Counted from the first letter of the stretch, positions 11,349 through 22,249 are shown. The stretch: 64,000 nt of DNA from Effrenium voratum (GCA_963377175.1 CAUJNA010001757.1:760515-824514); one strand, 5' to 3'. Made by a program: numbers and translations. Notes: generated by a model from the sequence alone, not told the origin.

Positions 11349-12523
11349 GGTAAGACCATCTGCTTTTTTCTGGGGCGCATACTGACCGACATGAGGCTGG
11401 TGCCGGCTCTGCTAGAGCCCCCATACTGGTGCTCCTTCAATGCCTGGATCTCGCCTAAACCGATGCGCCCGAAGAGGCCATGCTCCAGGAAGTTGACCAT
11501 GCCGTAGAGTTTCGCGGCTTGACCTGGGGTGAACTTCCCGCTCTTCCTGGCGTCACGCATGAAGGTGAGCACCTTCTGCTCGAGTCGCTCTCGAACCCAA
11601 AAACCGCGCACGCCCATGTGTGTGGATCTCCGAGAAGTCGAAGTCAAGACCCAAGAAGGTACCGACATCTGCAGCTCCCTGGCGCTTCTCCTCAGCAAAC
11701 GGGGTGCCCAGCAGGTCATTGAGGACGCCAAAGCTCCACTGGGCTGATGGGCCGTGGACTGCGCGGTCGGTGATGTGGCTCGAAGTACATGGACACCATG
11801 ATTGCCAGGAAACGCCTGCCCATAGCCTCCGCCATCCGAGAGTAGCGGTTGAAGGAGGTGACCGCCAACGGAAGTGGTACACCTGGAAGGCGGGCCCCTG
11901 CCATTCCTGGTGGTACCAGACTACCACACAGGCCAGGGCCTCCTGTCGTGACATGGGACAGTGGCGGTAGGCATTCGGCCAATCGTCTCCGGCCCCCCGT
12001 CCACTGCCCCTGCTGCGCGAAACGCTCCCAGGTGCACACCTGAAGGCAGGCTGCAGCAGCTTGGACGTGGAGCGCTGGGCGGAGCGGCGTGCACAAAACA
12101 AGTTTGTTGGAATCTCTTGATGATGCGGATTGCCCGCCCCGTGCTGCGTCGTCTATTAGACGTTGCTTGCCGGACGCCTGTGTGATAACACATCGAGGTA
12201 TGAGCCGGTAGGGGTCTCCTTTGGCATACCGCTTGAGCTGGCTCAGGTTCATCGGGGGGGTGCAAAACCCCTCCTTGTGATCCTTCGTGGACTGCTCGAG
12301 GACGAAGGAGTCTGTGGAACCAGGCCGCACTCCCGCGATGGTGGCGGCATTGTGCTCCTCCCAGCCAGCCAACACCTCCGAGTGGGCGATCGCCTCGACG
12401 GGCTGGTGGGGGAAGACACCGTAATGAGGGGCATAGCCCACTGCGGGGAGGCCCTTGATGAATTTGTGAGGGAGGCGAAGTCGCCCCGCTGCATGAGGAC
12501 GACAAAGAGTCCCAGCAAACCAA
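11340..12523 (-). pseudogene. Reverse transcriptase region of retroelement copy 1
   Basis: Conserved pieces lie in three frames: YRLIPRCVITQASGKQRLID followed by DAARGG (about 12200-12140), NKLVLCTPLRPALH, DWPNAYRHCPMSRQEALACV (about 11970), LAIMVSMYFE (about 11790) and GVLNDLLGTPFAEEKRQ (about 11720). The expected catalytic YxDD falls exactly where the frame breaks after MYFE, so the active site is destroyed. Downstream, KLYGMVNFLEHGLFGRIGLG is the connection region before RNase H. Confidence 0.7.
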
Positions 12524-13787
12524 GATCGCGCTTCGAGGTAACTCCTCGGATGGCCTCGGACTGGAAGGTCACGAGGTGCTTAGACACCGGCGCCCACCTG
12601 CGCTTCAGCTCCTTGATGGCCCCTATGGACGCCCGACGGCGCTCCTTCAGGTTGTCGCTGTCCACCACCATGCTGGCCGCGTACCACAGGTCGTCGTCCA
12701 ACGTGGGAAGGACCTCCAACGGGGTTGCCGTGGTGGTCCACTGCAGGGATGCGGCAAAATGGGTGTCTGCATCCAGCCCATATCCCACCAGAGGCGGGAT
12801 GGAGGTCTTGTGGTTGTAGGCTCCATGCCGCTTGCCCTCCGCCAGCCGCTGGCGCCTCCGACTAGCGTTGGACGAGGAGGGTGGCCCCAAGGGCCCGTCC
12901 CACTCCATCCCGCGGCGCTGGCGCCAGTCCAAATAGCAAGTAAAGGGTTCCTGATTCAACAGGTCCTCCAACATGGGCCACTGAAAAGATTGGAACCACT
13001 TGGCCGGATAGAGCTTGCGAAAGGCCAAAATCACATTCTCCTGAGGAAACCAAAGTGGCATCGACTGCAGGGCGTCACCGCCGCGGAGCGATCCCATGAC
13101 AGCCGCTGCCCTGAGCACAGAGCCCCTGGCCTGCCTATGCCGCCTCCCAGTGACTCTGGGCAGGCTGGCCTCGGCATCCGGATGGGTCGCATCAAAGACC
13201 ATCCCAGCCAGCGCATCTGCCTCACAGACGCCGTCCGGGCCGCAATCACATGCCAGCCGTTTGCCCTGCAGCGCGGGCAGCTCTGCCTGCAAATTGGCGA
13301 GGACAAAGTCCACGTAGAGCGGCAGCCAGTCGTCCGTCGTACAGGTGTGCCCCTGCACGAACGGTGATGCCCACTGTGACCGTGGGACCCGGTGGGAGTG
13401 GTGGCCCTGCCCCACGTAAACGTCCGGCGGAAGCTTGCCATCTGCGAGTACGTCAGCCACTCGTACCACCGTAGGCAGCCGCGCCCGCTCCTCGGGATGC
13501 AACGGTGGCAGCCCGAGTGTGATGGCCAGCGGAGTCATTGCCCAGCTACGCATAGCTCTGGGATCGATGTCCAGCCAGTGTTGCCTTCGGCCACACGCCT
13601 TCAGCGGCGGCATCCGTGGCACGTGGAGTCGGGCATGCCCTTCTCGGATCGTCCACCAACTGACCGAGACAGCAATTGCGAAGGCCAGGGTGGCTGAATA
13701 TTCCGCTTCTTCTTTCGACGGGAACTGGTGCCTCCCCTGGGTGTCCTCCCAGGGTCCCACTCCCATGCTGCATGCTGATGGTGGCAT
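12480..13787 (-). pseudogene. DUF4326-like domain and linker of retroelement copy 1
   Basis: The 512-residue frame has an internal block of about 100 residues resembling DUF4326: DVYVGQGHHSHRVPRSQWAS, PFVQG, then LQGKRLACDCGPDGVCEADA and LAGMVFDA. The paired cysteines and the GK-L-CxC pattern are the family hallmark. DUF4326 is known mainly from bacteria and phages and has no established function. It is followed by a linker with FRKLYPAKWFQSFQWPMLED and by a helical region ahead of RT. The final 75 residues are out of register with the RT frame. The domain also occurs in copy 2. Confidence 0.6.
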
Positions 13788-13789
13788 TC

Positions 13790-14290
13790 GCGAGGGTGAA
13801 TCAGCTCGATCTCATGGATGTTGTGCCGCAGCCGCTGGTGTTTGCAACGCGCTGACATGAAAACGCATGCCGAGTACGTTGTGTCGTACCAGAGGCCGGA
13901 CTCCATCATGGTCTCCTCCTGAGGGAGGGACCAATGGAGGCTTCGAGCCGGGTTCTCCCGCAGGGCCCCCCTGCCATCGTCCGCTATAGCCTGGAGCTGC
14001 CTCAGAATCCAGGAACATGCCGCATTGTCCACATCCACCCGCCTTTGGTTCTTGGGGTCAAGCCCGGTGTACCTCAGACCGCAGCGGTTTGGGACCTGGG
14101 CGGCCGTCCTCGTGGAGCAGTCCAGGGCTGGCTGCTGACCGCATAGGTGCCTCAGTGCTTGCTGCCTCAAGGGGTTGGACAGGTCGTGCCCCGGGTCCAG
14201 CGACCAGTCGATGGGCAGCACCCTCCAGCCACAGAAGAGAAACGCCTTTGCCAGGGGCATGTTGGGACCACACATGAGGTCGACCATCAA
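13790..14290 (-). pseudogene. Methyltransferase-like domain of retroelement copy 1
   Basis: The frame begins MMVDLMCGPNMPLAKAFLFC and continues GWRVLPIDW, resembling the glycine-rich SAM-binding motif of C5 methyltransferases and its following acidic residue. DCSTRTAAQVP occupies the place of the catalytic loop, and LRENPARSLHWSLPQ resembles the conserved ENP motif. Further conserved blocks are YSACVFMSARCKHQRLRHNI and ECHHQHAAWEWDPG. The matching region in copy 2 has DCSTKSRAREIP. A PC dipeptide of classical C5 enzymes is not seen at the loop, so the reaction is uncertain. Confidence 0.55.
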
Positions 14291-14496
14291 CGGGCCGTCT
14301 TCCTGGGATGCAGTGGCCTGCTAAGCGTGCCAAAAGCTTTGGCAATCAGGCTGGCGGGGCGTTGGGGAACGGCAGGGCAGGCCTGGGGCAAGGCGGCAAG
14401 GCGCCGGGAGAGCAAGACGTGCCACTGACAGCGGGCAACTCAGTTTTCCTCCCGTTCGGCCCGCGGGAAACTGTTCCAATCCAAGCCGGGCCGCGC

Positions 14497-14542
14497 AAAA
14501 AAAACAACCCACTGACCGTCAGTGAGTTGTGTTGTTTTTTGT
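14497..14542. repeat. Short imperfect inverted repeat
   Basis: An A-run, AACAAC and CACTGAC face GTCAGTG, GTTGT and a T-run around a centre near 14518. The core CACTGACCGTCAGTG is nearly palindromic. No nearby gene gives it a role. Confidence 0.6.
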
Positions 14543-15137
14543 GTTGGCTAGACGAAGTCTCTACCAAGTTGCCTGCAGGAACCCACGCCAGACGTCGTCC
14601 GAGTTTGGCGCATGGGTCGCGTTGCGCAAGAGGTTCCACCACGGGCGAAGAGCCCACCTCGGCCCCTCAGAGCAAAACCCCCCATCGCACCCGCCAGGCT
14701 GCAGGGGAATGGCCCGCTCAGCAAACAAAGCGAGAAAAGAAAGAAGCAGGCGGCCCCCCCCCCCGCCCCCCGACTTCGCCTATCTCGGCCGCGCCCGCGT
14801 CGTCGACGTAGGGAAAGAAAGCGGGAACGAGAAAAAAGCACGCGCCCCCGCGGGTGCCATGCGGTTTGCGATCCTAGGGGTACTGCAATGCCTGGACCAC
14901 CAGGCGTAAGGAGCGGATAGCACTTTGGGAGGACATCTGCAAAAGTATTGTCGCCCGTGTCTGAAACATGCGACGCCAGGGACGCCACAGACTGAACCCT
15001 AAAGTCAAGCAGACACGCTTAGGGTTTTCTTTTCCCTTGTGTTTAGGGCATGTTGTGAATCTACTTCCGCGGTGGCCGTTTTGCTCCTAGCCTTGACCCA
15101 AACTTGATCTGTTTCATTTGAAACTGGAAACGCCGCC

Positions 15138-15407
15138 ATGGACGCCTTGCTGTGTTTGGGAGTGGGCCTCGCCCTTTACACAGCCCTTGTGTCCGGGTGT
15201 ACTTTCCTGGCAGTTTGGTGCCTGCTGCAGCAGCAGCACAGCGCCTTGTTGGGGCAGTCACGCTTTCCGTCACGGCCACGCCCTGAGCCTGTGCACATTC
15301 TGCCCAAGCGCAAGGTGTTTCACCATCGGCATTGCCATCACTTAGCCCAGCGTGAAGCCTCGGCCTTTGCCTTTCAGCCGTGCGACAACTGTGCCAGCCT
15401 TTGGTGA
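15138..15407 (+). CDS. Small predicted membrane protein, unknown
   Basis: An 89-residue ORF starting in GCCGCCATGG, a near-ideal eukaryotic initiation context. Residues 5-31 (LLCLGVGLALYTALVSGC and on) form one hydrophobic segment. The rest is basic, with a His/Cys-rich stretch (KRKVFHHRHCHH) and an ending with two cysteines. I recognise no family. It lies just left of the 133-bp repeat block and of the recombinase-bearing plus-strand element, with similar CCTTG-rich composition, so it may belong to that element. Confidence 0.35.
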   Translation: MDALLCLGVGLALYTALVSGCTFLAVWCLLQQQHSALLGQSRFPSRPRPEPVHILPKRKVFHHRHCHHLAQREASAFAFQPCDNCASLW

Positions 15408-15529
15408 TGCAAGAGCCACAGGCCAGTGCCATGCCTCGTGACAGCGCTGCCTTCACAAAATAATTGTGCCTAGCCGTTGGAACTTGAGCCCCTGTGCACC
15501 TTGCATTAGTGAGTTGTGTGTGCACCGGG

Positions 15530-16095
15530 ACCTTCACAAGCCCTGGCATTCAGGCACTTCAGTCATGACCTCAGTCATGCATTCTTGAGTCCGCTCTTGA
15601 ATCGCATCCCTCCGGGGTTGCTGCCTTGGCACCGCGTGCCTTGGCCATCGAGGCTCCTCCGGGACCTCACAAGCCCTGTAATCTCAGGCATTTTGGTCAT
15701 GACCTCAGTCATGCATTCTTGAGTCCGCTCTTGAATCGCATCCCTCCGGGGTTGCTGTCTTGGCACCGCGTGCCTTGGCACTTGAGGCTCCTCCGGGACC
15801 TCAGAAGCCCTGTATTTCAGGCATTCCGGTCATGACCTCAGTCATGCATTCTTGAGTCCGCTCTTGAATCGCTTCCCTCCGGGGTTGCGGCCTTGACACC
15901 GCGTGTCTTGGCAATTCAGGATCCTCCGAGACCTTGACAAGCCCTGCGATCAGGCAAATCAGTCATGACCCCGGTCATGCATTCTTGAGTCCGCTCTTGA
16001 ATTGCATCCCTCCGGGGTTGCTGCCTTGGCACCGCGTGCCTTGGCAACTAAGGCTCCTCCGGGACCTTCACAAGCCCTGCGCTCCAGGCCCTGAA
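15530..16095 (+). repeat. 133-bp tandem repeat, about four copies
   Basis: The landmark GCATTCTTGAGTCCGCTCTT recurs at 15579, 15713, 15846 and 15979, giving periods of 134, 133 and 133. Units also share CCTCCGGGGTTGCTG, CACCGCGTGCCTTGG and GTCATGACCTCAGTCAT. Copies are about 90 percent similar by eye. Its place before the recombinase element may mark an element end or internal repeat. Confidence 0.9.
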
Positions 16096-16217
16096 TGTTT
16101 TATACCGGCGCATAGTAATTCTGTTGCATTCACACTTGGCCATCGGTCGGAAATTTGTTTTGCATCACTGGCATAGTGCTCGTTCACACTCCGACCCAAC
16201 GCCTTGCCTTTCGTGCC

Positions 16218-16454
16218 ATGGAGTGTGATGAAGACACCTTAGACGCCATCCACACCACAATAGCCAGAAGCTACTTGGACCTTGAGGTTATGCTGGACGA
16301 GTTCTACACAGTCCTTCTGCGCATTAAGTTCTTTTGCCATGTCACCGCCGTTTGCCTTGTTGCCCTGACCCTGATCGAGGGCATCCGTGCATTGTCATGC
16401 CTTGTGGAATTTGTACAGCACTGGGTGTCCTTTGCATACTATGCCCTCGCATGA
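16218..16454 (+). CDS. Small predicted membrane protein, unknown
   Basis: From the ATG at 16218 (context GTGCCATGG) the ORF gives 78 residues. An acidic start (MECDEDTLDAIHTTIA) is followed by a hydrophobic segment (FFCHVTAVCLVALTLI) and a second, weaker one (FVQHWVSFAYYALA). There is no recognised family. It follows the 133-bp repeats and precedes a similar small ORF at 16650, in the same composition zone as the recombinase element. It could be an accessory ORF of that element or chance. Confidence 0.3.
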   Translation: MECDEDTLDAIHTTIARSYLDLEVMLDEFYTVLLRIKFFCHVTAVCLVALTLIEGIRALSCLVEFVQHWVSFAYYALA

Positions 16455-16649
16455 TGGGGCACTGCACTTTGCCGAGAAAACCACGGCGTGCCATCTGCAC
16501 ATCTAACGGCGCATGCTTGTCAACCTTTAAGCTATCACTGTGAGACGCCTCCGCCAGGTCGGCGCAACAGGCCGGGACCCTAGCAGAGCCCAGCCCTTTG
16601 CTCTTACCACAGTGTGCCTTGACACCACAGCCCTTTCGCTCAACACGCT

Positions 16650-16997
16650 GTGATGGCGCTTTCACCCCGCGATACTCAGCCCTGCCCTGAATTGGTGGAG
16701 CAATGGATTAGCCTGCTTGCATGCTGGGCAGACACATTTTTTGCCAGGCAACGCAAGATTGCCCTGCTGAATCACCTTCGCCGTTACCTGGACTTCATCA
16801 TCCTGCGAATTGGCCTTCACGAGGGCTCAGTGCATTTTGCCCGCCTTTTGACACTGTGTGCATTTGCCATTTCATATGCCAATCAGAGCCAGGTCTTTAC
16901 CGTGAACAGCCTTGCCTTGTTCGCCTCCGCATTTGACTGGATACAGCATACTTCTTTGACCAGGCTGCAAGTCGCCATTCAGCCAGAGGCCTCCTGA
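16650..16997 (+). CDS. Small ORF of unknown function
   Basis: This ORF of 115 residues is predicted helical (VEQWISLLACWADTFFARQR and LLNHLRRYLDFIILRIGLH), with little low-complexity sequence. It lies in the row of plus-strand small ORFs between the 133-bp repeats and the recombinase. No family is recognised. A shadow minus-strand frame at 16897-17160 is less protein-like. Confidence 0.3.
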   Translation: MMALSPRDTQPCPELVEQWISLLACWADTFFARQRKIALLNHLRRYLDFIILRIGLHEGSVHFARLLTLCAFAISYANQSQVFTVNSLALFASAFDWIQHTSLTRLQVAIQPEAS

Positions 16998-17441
16998 CAG
17001 CTGCCAGCGACCCTAACTTCAGGAACTTTGCAGTACAGCACCGCTGGCACGAGCACTCGGAGACAGCCGTAGTTTCACTGTTGCACGCCTGTGCTGGCCC
17101 CAAGACGATCCGCCTTCTGAATGCGGTTTTGTCTAGCCTTGAAGATCTTGAATTCATCATTGTGCGTCTTCAGACTGCATTGCCCGCATTGCCAGCCTTG
17201 GAGATGCACTCTCACGAACCAGTGGACCTTACTTCATGCTCGCAGACTTAAAAGTGTGTGCCTTGCGCTTTGCTTGACACCCACTTTGACGTTCACTGTC
17301 AACTGGCAAACTCAGGCACATGCCCCAGACTGGCTGCATTGTTTGTGCACTCGTTTTGCCACCATTGCCTTGTGTTTGTAGCCATTTCAGCAGTGTGCAA
17401 CACGCCACGCTCCTGCTCGGCCCCACTCGTTTGCCTTCGGC

Positions 17442-18035
17442 ATGCCGGACCAGGTGCCTTCATCAGTGCCAGACCTGATGGGCATTGTCTCCAGCATGAC
17501 AGAAGAGAACCAAGCAGCCTTGACCGCCATGCTTACAGCCTTGGAACGGACGGCCTCGAGATCCACGTCGCCTTTGCCAGAAGCCGCCCTTCCCACGGAT
17601 GAGTCTTCGACCTTGCCGCCTGAAGGGGCGTCCACTCAAGACCTTCCAGAGCCTTGCACTGAAGAGCCGCCCTTGGTGAATCTCTTCGACCCTGCCAGGG
17701 CATTAAACTTTTTGTATCAGCCCTGCAGCAAAAGTGAAAAGCCTTGGGCCGACCAGCTCGCGCCCGAGCTGCCTCCCGAAGCCCCGCCGGCAGACTCAGC
17801 ACCCGCACCGGAGATTCCTCAAGACGCACTGCCGGCAAATCCAGAGGCCGCCTCAACCGAGGTACCAAAGCCTTGTCCTTCGCCTTCAGATCCGCATTGG
17901 CCCACCGCCCCGGACTTGCCAGGCGATGCCCTGCCGGCCAAGCAAGAGGCGGCTCCCCAGGTGGCGCCCAAGCCAAGGCCATTGCCTTCGGAGCCACAGC
18001 GCCTTTGTACGCGTGGGACGGCAGCTGGTGGATGA
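17442..18035 (+). CDS. Proline-rich protein of unknown function
   Basis: A 197-residue ORF. A short helical start (GIVSSMTEENQAALTAMLTA) is followed by a long Pro/Ala/Glu-rich, probably disordered part with repeated PxxALPA words (DALPANPEA, DALPAKQEA). The frame then appears to shift near 18000 into a continuation with YAWDGSWWMNYYELPFG. It may be an accessory or Gag-like protein of the plus-strand element. No domain is recognised. Confidence 0.35.
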   Translation: MPDQVPSSVPDLMGIVSSMTEENQAALTAMLTALERTASRSTSPLPEAALPTDESSTLPPEGASTQDLPEPCTEEPPLVNLFDPARALNFLYQPCSKSEKPWADQLAPELPPEAPPADSAPAPEIPQDALPANPEAASTEVPKPCPSPSDPHWPTAPDLPGDALPAKQEAAPQVAPKPRPLPSEPQRLCTRGTAAGG

Positions 18036-18240
18036 ATTACTACGAACTGCCCTTCGGTAGCCCTCCCACGTGTGCCACGCGCATTAACGAGGACCATCAC
18101 GCCTTCAGCATTGACTCCTGCTGGAACGCAATGAACGGCAGTCTTACCGCAAGCCCTCGCAGCCCTGGCCAAAGCCCTCCCAGCCGCAGGAAAACACACG
18201 CGCCATCGCCCAGCTGGAGCAGTGTGCGCAACTTCCTGCC

Positions 18241-18477
18241 ATGCGGCTGCCCTGCACTATGAAGGCTGCGCGAGTGGGAGGGGTCGCCAAAGCGTGGTAC
18301 CTGGATGACCAATCCCGAGTGTGCTGCGCATTGCCTTGTGCGTCATCGCCCTGCCCTTTCCACTCAGCCTGCGGCCGTATCATCAACGACAGGACTCCCC
18401 TGTTCGAGGATACGCACACTTCGCACTACTGCAGCCGGTGCTATGAATCCATGCAACCCAATGTAGCCATGTACTGA
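18241..18477 (+). CDS. Cysteine-rich fragment, possible zinc finger
   Basis: A 78-residue frame with clustered cysteines and histidines: VCCALPCASSPCPFHSACG, then THTSHYCSRCYESM. The spacing suggests metal binding but matches no family I can name. It may be the out-of-frame continuation of the proline-rich ORF ending at 18035. Confidence 0.25.
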   Translation: MRLPCTMKAARVGGVAKAWYLDDQSRVCCALPCASSPCPFHSACGRIINDRTPLFEDTHTSHYCSRCYESMQPNVAMY

Positions 18478-19081
18478 TGCCTTGCCCTGTGCCATTGACC
18501 GCACTATTCAGCTTCATGAGGGCCACGCAGTGCACTCTTTTCATTTTCTTGTAACTTAGGAAATGTTTTCGGTAAAGCCTTGTGCCTTTTTTGCACCCAT
18601 CGCATTACATGCGCATTCGACACATTGCGTTGGCCCTCATCATGACCGATCCGTATGCAGCAGATGCAAGAAAACAGACGTGTGCATTACCCGTCAGCCC
18701 GACTGTTGCGGCCTGAGCATTGACGCTGCTGCGGCACAGGTACACCAACGAGCCTTCTGGTCAACACCTCAGAAGGTCGCAGGTACGTATGCCGCCCACT
18801 TGCCCTGCATGCATTTAGGCTCGATGCCTTACCGTAGCAAGAAATTCTGAGAGCATTTTCATTTTCCCCCGATGGCCTTTCAGAAGACATGGCAGAAGAC
18901 CACCCGGCTTTCGGCCCACACAAGTCGTCAGGCCTTCTGGGCGCACGTCCTGCAACTGCCGCCGAAGCTACGTCGCCGGGAGCCACTACCAAAGCCAAAC
19001 CATGGCTCAACCAAGCAGCCTTGCCCTCAAACATGGATCACAGCAGTCGGGTAAGACCTTACCCGGTGCGAGCTCATGTGA

Positions 19082-20850
19082 GTGATCTCCGCTTTCAGCT
19101 GCAGAGCCACCCAGCACTGCCCCCTCGCCCCAGGCTCTCGCAAATCAGAAACCAGGGTGCCCAGTTCCAGAGTGCATTCCATTAAGGTCCTGGGTGGACC
19201 CTTACTCTTGCCCTCTGCCCAAGCCGCCTTGCAGGCCTTGGCCTCGCAGTCTAGCCTTGCAGACACACACCAGCCAGGACCGCACAGGTCAGGCTCGCCC
19301 CTGCTCAGCCTGCCAATCGCAGTGATCCCCTCACGCCGCGTGTTCAGCGCCAGGCCTGCATTGCCCAGGCCATACGGCCCTGTTCGCCCGCCTGAGCCTT
19401 CATCAACTGCTCAGCTGCAGGCCACGCTGAAGGACAAGTGCACTGCCGAATGGGTTTTGATACTCAAATCGTGCGTCGCTGGCAGCATGCTAGCGCAAGC
19501 CCTGGAAGCCTCGCAACACCCACAGGTCCTTGTCGAAGCATCTCTGCGCAAATTTTCAGGGGGCACGCTGTCGCAGTACCTCCGAGCCATCCGCCTTTTC
19601 CTCACCTTCGTAAATCAGTGCGTGGGTGATTTGCTGCGCCTTACCCTGGCCCATCTTTCAGATTTCATCGCAGGCTGCCATGTGTCACAAGCAGAGGACC
19701 GCACTGCACTCAAGTGCAGCGCAATCATGATGAGTAAAGCCCTGTCTTGGTTTGCGCGCGTTGGGCAGGTATCAAGCCTGTTGGACTTGATGGGCAGCCC
19801 CTTAATCAAGTCCTTCGCCTATAACCCCAAACCTCACGATCGACGCGAAGCCCTGCCTTTGCCATTAGCTATACTTGCAGCATGGGAGGAACACATAGTT
19901 TCCCCCGCTTGCACGCCCGCCGTGGGCCTGTTACTAGGCGCCCTGCTTTTGTGCGCCCATTGCAGTCTTAGGTTTGGGGACATTCAGAGAATCAAGCCTT
20001 CCGCTCTCTCGCTGTCTGCGCAAGCACTTCGTGGCCTGTGTTGGGCCACTAAGACAACCAATCAGGGACAACCATTTGCATGCTTGCCTTTCGGTTTTCG
20101 AGGGAAGGATATAGTGGCTCGCCTTGCTCAGCCAAGCACTAGACGCCACTCAGGCCGAATGGGGAGATTCCTTCGTGCCCGACTTCATTCTGCCCTGCAT
20201 GCCAAATCTGGATTCAGACACCTGCCCCAGCCTTTCACGCCCCATGTCGTACTTGCAAGCATTGGTGTGCCTCCGCTGGGCAATCCAGTTGCCTTGGAGG
20301 TCAGAAGGCGGCCAGCTGGTGACCCAGGACGAAGCTGCCTCGTTCACCCTTCACAGCCTTAAATGCTCGCTGCTCAGTGCGGCTGCACAGCTACGCCTTC
20401 CCGAAGACAGCCGAAGACTTCAAGGTCACCATCGCCTTTCATCTGCACTGCTGTGCAGCAGGGATGACACCATAGAAGCCTTGTGGGTGCAATCTGAGCT
20501 TGCCTCGGCCATCAGACGGGGCTGGAGACCCCCTCGGCCGATGGCCCGTGGGGGCCAGCACCCCACTGTGGAACCAGTCTTTCAAGTCCCACAAGAAAGC
20601 CCTCCAGGCCAACTGGAGCTCCCAAGCCTCCCACCAAGCCTTGCCAGATTTCTGTATTACAGGGAGGTGGACAATTTGCTGTCCGCAGCCCTCAACACGG
20701 ACGAAGAAGCTCTCGCAGTGGAGAGGGCCGCCCTGGACTCTTCGGAAGCCGAATCCGAAGAACTGCCAGACGAGAACCCACATTCACCAGAGCTGCATCG
20801 GACAGCGCGTCAGCACCTCAGTAGTGCCTGCGCGCCAATCAGGTGCCTGC
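19082..20850 (+). pseudogene. Tyrosine recombinase of a DIRS-like element, frameshifted
   Basis: An N-terminal SAM-like helical region (LSQYLRAIRLFLTFVNQ, about 19570) precedes a catalytic domain. Box I is HCSLRFGDIQRI, with Arg at 19970-19972. TKTTNQGQPFA follows, then a frame change near 20122. In the new frame come HSLKCSLLSAAAQL (His at 20352), LQGHHRLSSA (His at 20426) and LLCSRDDTIEAL. The expected nucleophilic tyrosine of LYSRDD-type motifs is Cys (TGC, 20454-20456). The enzyme would integrate circular element DNA; two lesions argue that it is dead. The family assignment rests on motif order. Confidence 0.65.
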
Positions 20851-20870
20851 CATTCGCATGGACTTGCCAT

Positions 20871-22159
20871 GCGCAGATGTTTTCCTTCCATCAAACCAGC
20901 CTTCAAACATGCCTTGTTGAAGCACATGGACCGCGATCGGCTCCAAGATGTCCTTATAGGCGCCAGAGTCCCAGAGGGCCTGCAGGACCTGGTTTTGGCA
21001 AAAGGTTTTGACTGCCCGTCGGACTTTGCCTTCGCCTTCCCGACCATAGCAGATCTGCAGCCTTTCATAGTCTCTGCCAGGGACTTCTGGACAGCCAACA
21101 GCATTGATGATCCAGAATCCAGTGTGGCAGCAGAAAGCCCTGGCAGAACGCCATCGGCTAAGCATGAACTCAGCAGCGCCTCCTGAGCCCGCTGCCAATT
21201 CCAGGTCGCCATGTGCTCCGTCCAACCAGCTAGCATCGTGGGCAGAGCACCTGCCACCCAAGCTCACATCCGAATGCGTGTCCAGGTTTGTGGAGACTTT
21301 CAAGTCCAATTACCCAGGAGCTGCTGGACGCCGACACCACGCCATCCATCCGCCTTCTTAGCTTAGTGCACGAGGGCCTGAAGCCCGGACAATGCCTGCA
21401 ATGGGTGCCCTGGCAGTTCCGCCTTTCATCACGTCAGTGCCAGGAACGCATGGAGGCAAAGTCATCCCGAGCAGTACGTTCGGAACTGCAGCTTCTGAGC
21501 CAAGCCTTTTTTGACGACACCCCTGAGGTTTCAGTGGAGCACCACTCGCTGTCGGCGGGGTGGCTCACCCGCATTCAAACTGTCTTTCGCAATGCCCTGG
21601 CCCTGTGCCAAGCAGCGCATCTGTCGAATCTCAAAGCCTTCGACAAGAAGATAGCCGACCTGTGTCTCACACAGCCAGATGCCAGCCTTGGCCTTCGCAC
21701 AGTGAACACACAAGAGCTCCTGTCGGCAGATCGCAAGCTCTGGGCAGCCATATCAGACCTCCTCGGACAGCAATGGTCACTGGACGATGCCTTGTACGAG
21801 CTAACGCACATGAGAAACGATGTGCACAGCCTCTTGCAGTCGCGCCCTAAAATGTCCAAGCCGACCGTGCCAGCACCACCACGCCCCCCCGACAACACCG
21901 CGGCAAAGGCAACCCAAGCGCGATATTAAGCCAACCCGCGAGCCTTCACGCACCCAAGAAAGGAAAGGGGAAGTCCAAAGGAGCCCTGCCCGCGTCCAAG
22001 CCCAAAGCAGAGTGGCGCACCACATACAAAGGGTGCGAAGTCTGCCGACGCTATCAGACAGGCCTTTGTACTAACGACCAGTGCCGTTTCGCCCATGTGT
22101 GCGCCATCATGGGCTGCCAGCAGAAGCACCCTGCCATGGACCATAACAAACACACGTGA
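20871..22159 (+). pseudogene. Gag-like protein with CCCH zinc finger
   Basis: Three successive frames make one protein: ALLKHMDRDRLQDVLIGARV and DFAFAFPTIADL (frame ending 21186), LASWAEHLPPKLTSECVSRF (to about 21320), then DADTTPSIRLLSLVHEGLKP through RLSSRQCQERMEAKSSRAVR to 21929. Another shift leads to a basic KKGKGKSKG stretch and a zinc finger, CEVCRRYQTGLCTNDQCRFAH, with GCQQKHPAMDH after it, ending at the TGA of 22157-22159. This fits a dinoflagellate retroelement Gag packaging element RNA. It follows the recombinase and precedes the methyltransferase-like ORF. Confidence 0.6.
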
Positions 22160-22249
22160 AACAGCCCTGATCTTGGGCCGGCACAGGATCGGGCAGCCAC
22201 ACCGCAGCCGGACGGGCCCCACACCGGGCCCCATACGCAGCCTTCACAG

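Larger units (their letters stand above)
10809..14290 (-). mobile_element. Retroelement copy 1: methyltransferase-like, DUF4326-like, RT, RNase H
   Basis: Along the minus strand the order is methyltransferase-like domain (14290-13800), DUF4326-like domain (about 13480-13170), linker, reverse transcriptase (about 12520-11550) and RNase H (11348-10809). The same order recurs at 61670-63990, so this is one element family. At least six frame changes break it. No LTRs and no tyrosine recombinase are adjacent, so I cannot decide between a DIRS-like and another class. From general knowledge, dinoflagellate genomes contain retroelements that captured cytosine methyltransferases; this is consistent but not proven. 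Confidence 0.75.

Noticed and set aside
14497..14542. Inverted repeat with T-run as a bacterial-type terminator
   Set aside because: The context is eukaryotic and retroelement-derived and the stem is imperfect; kept only as an inverted repeat.
14346..14920. Arg/Pro-rich frames on both strands around 14.3-14.9 kb
   Set aside because: High-GC sequence with poly-C runs; no frame has recognisable content beyond the end of the methyltransferase-like domain.
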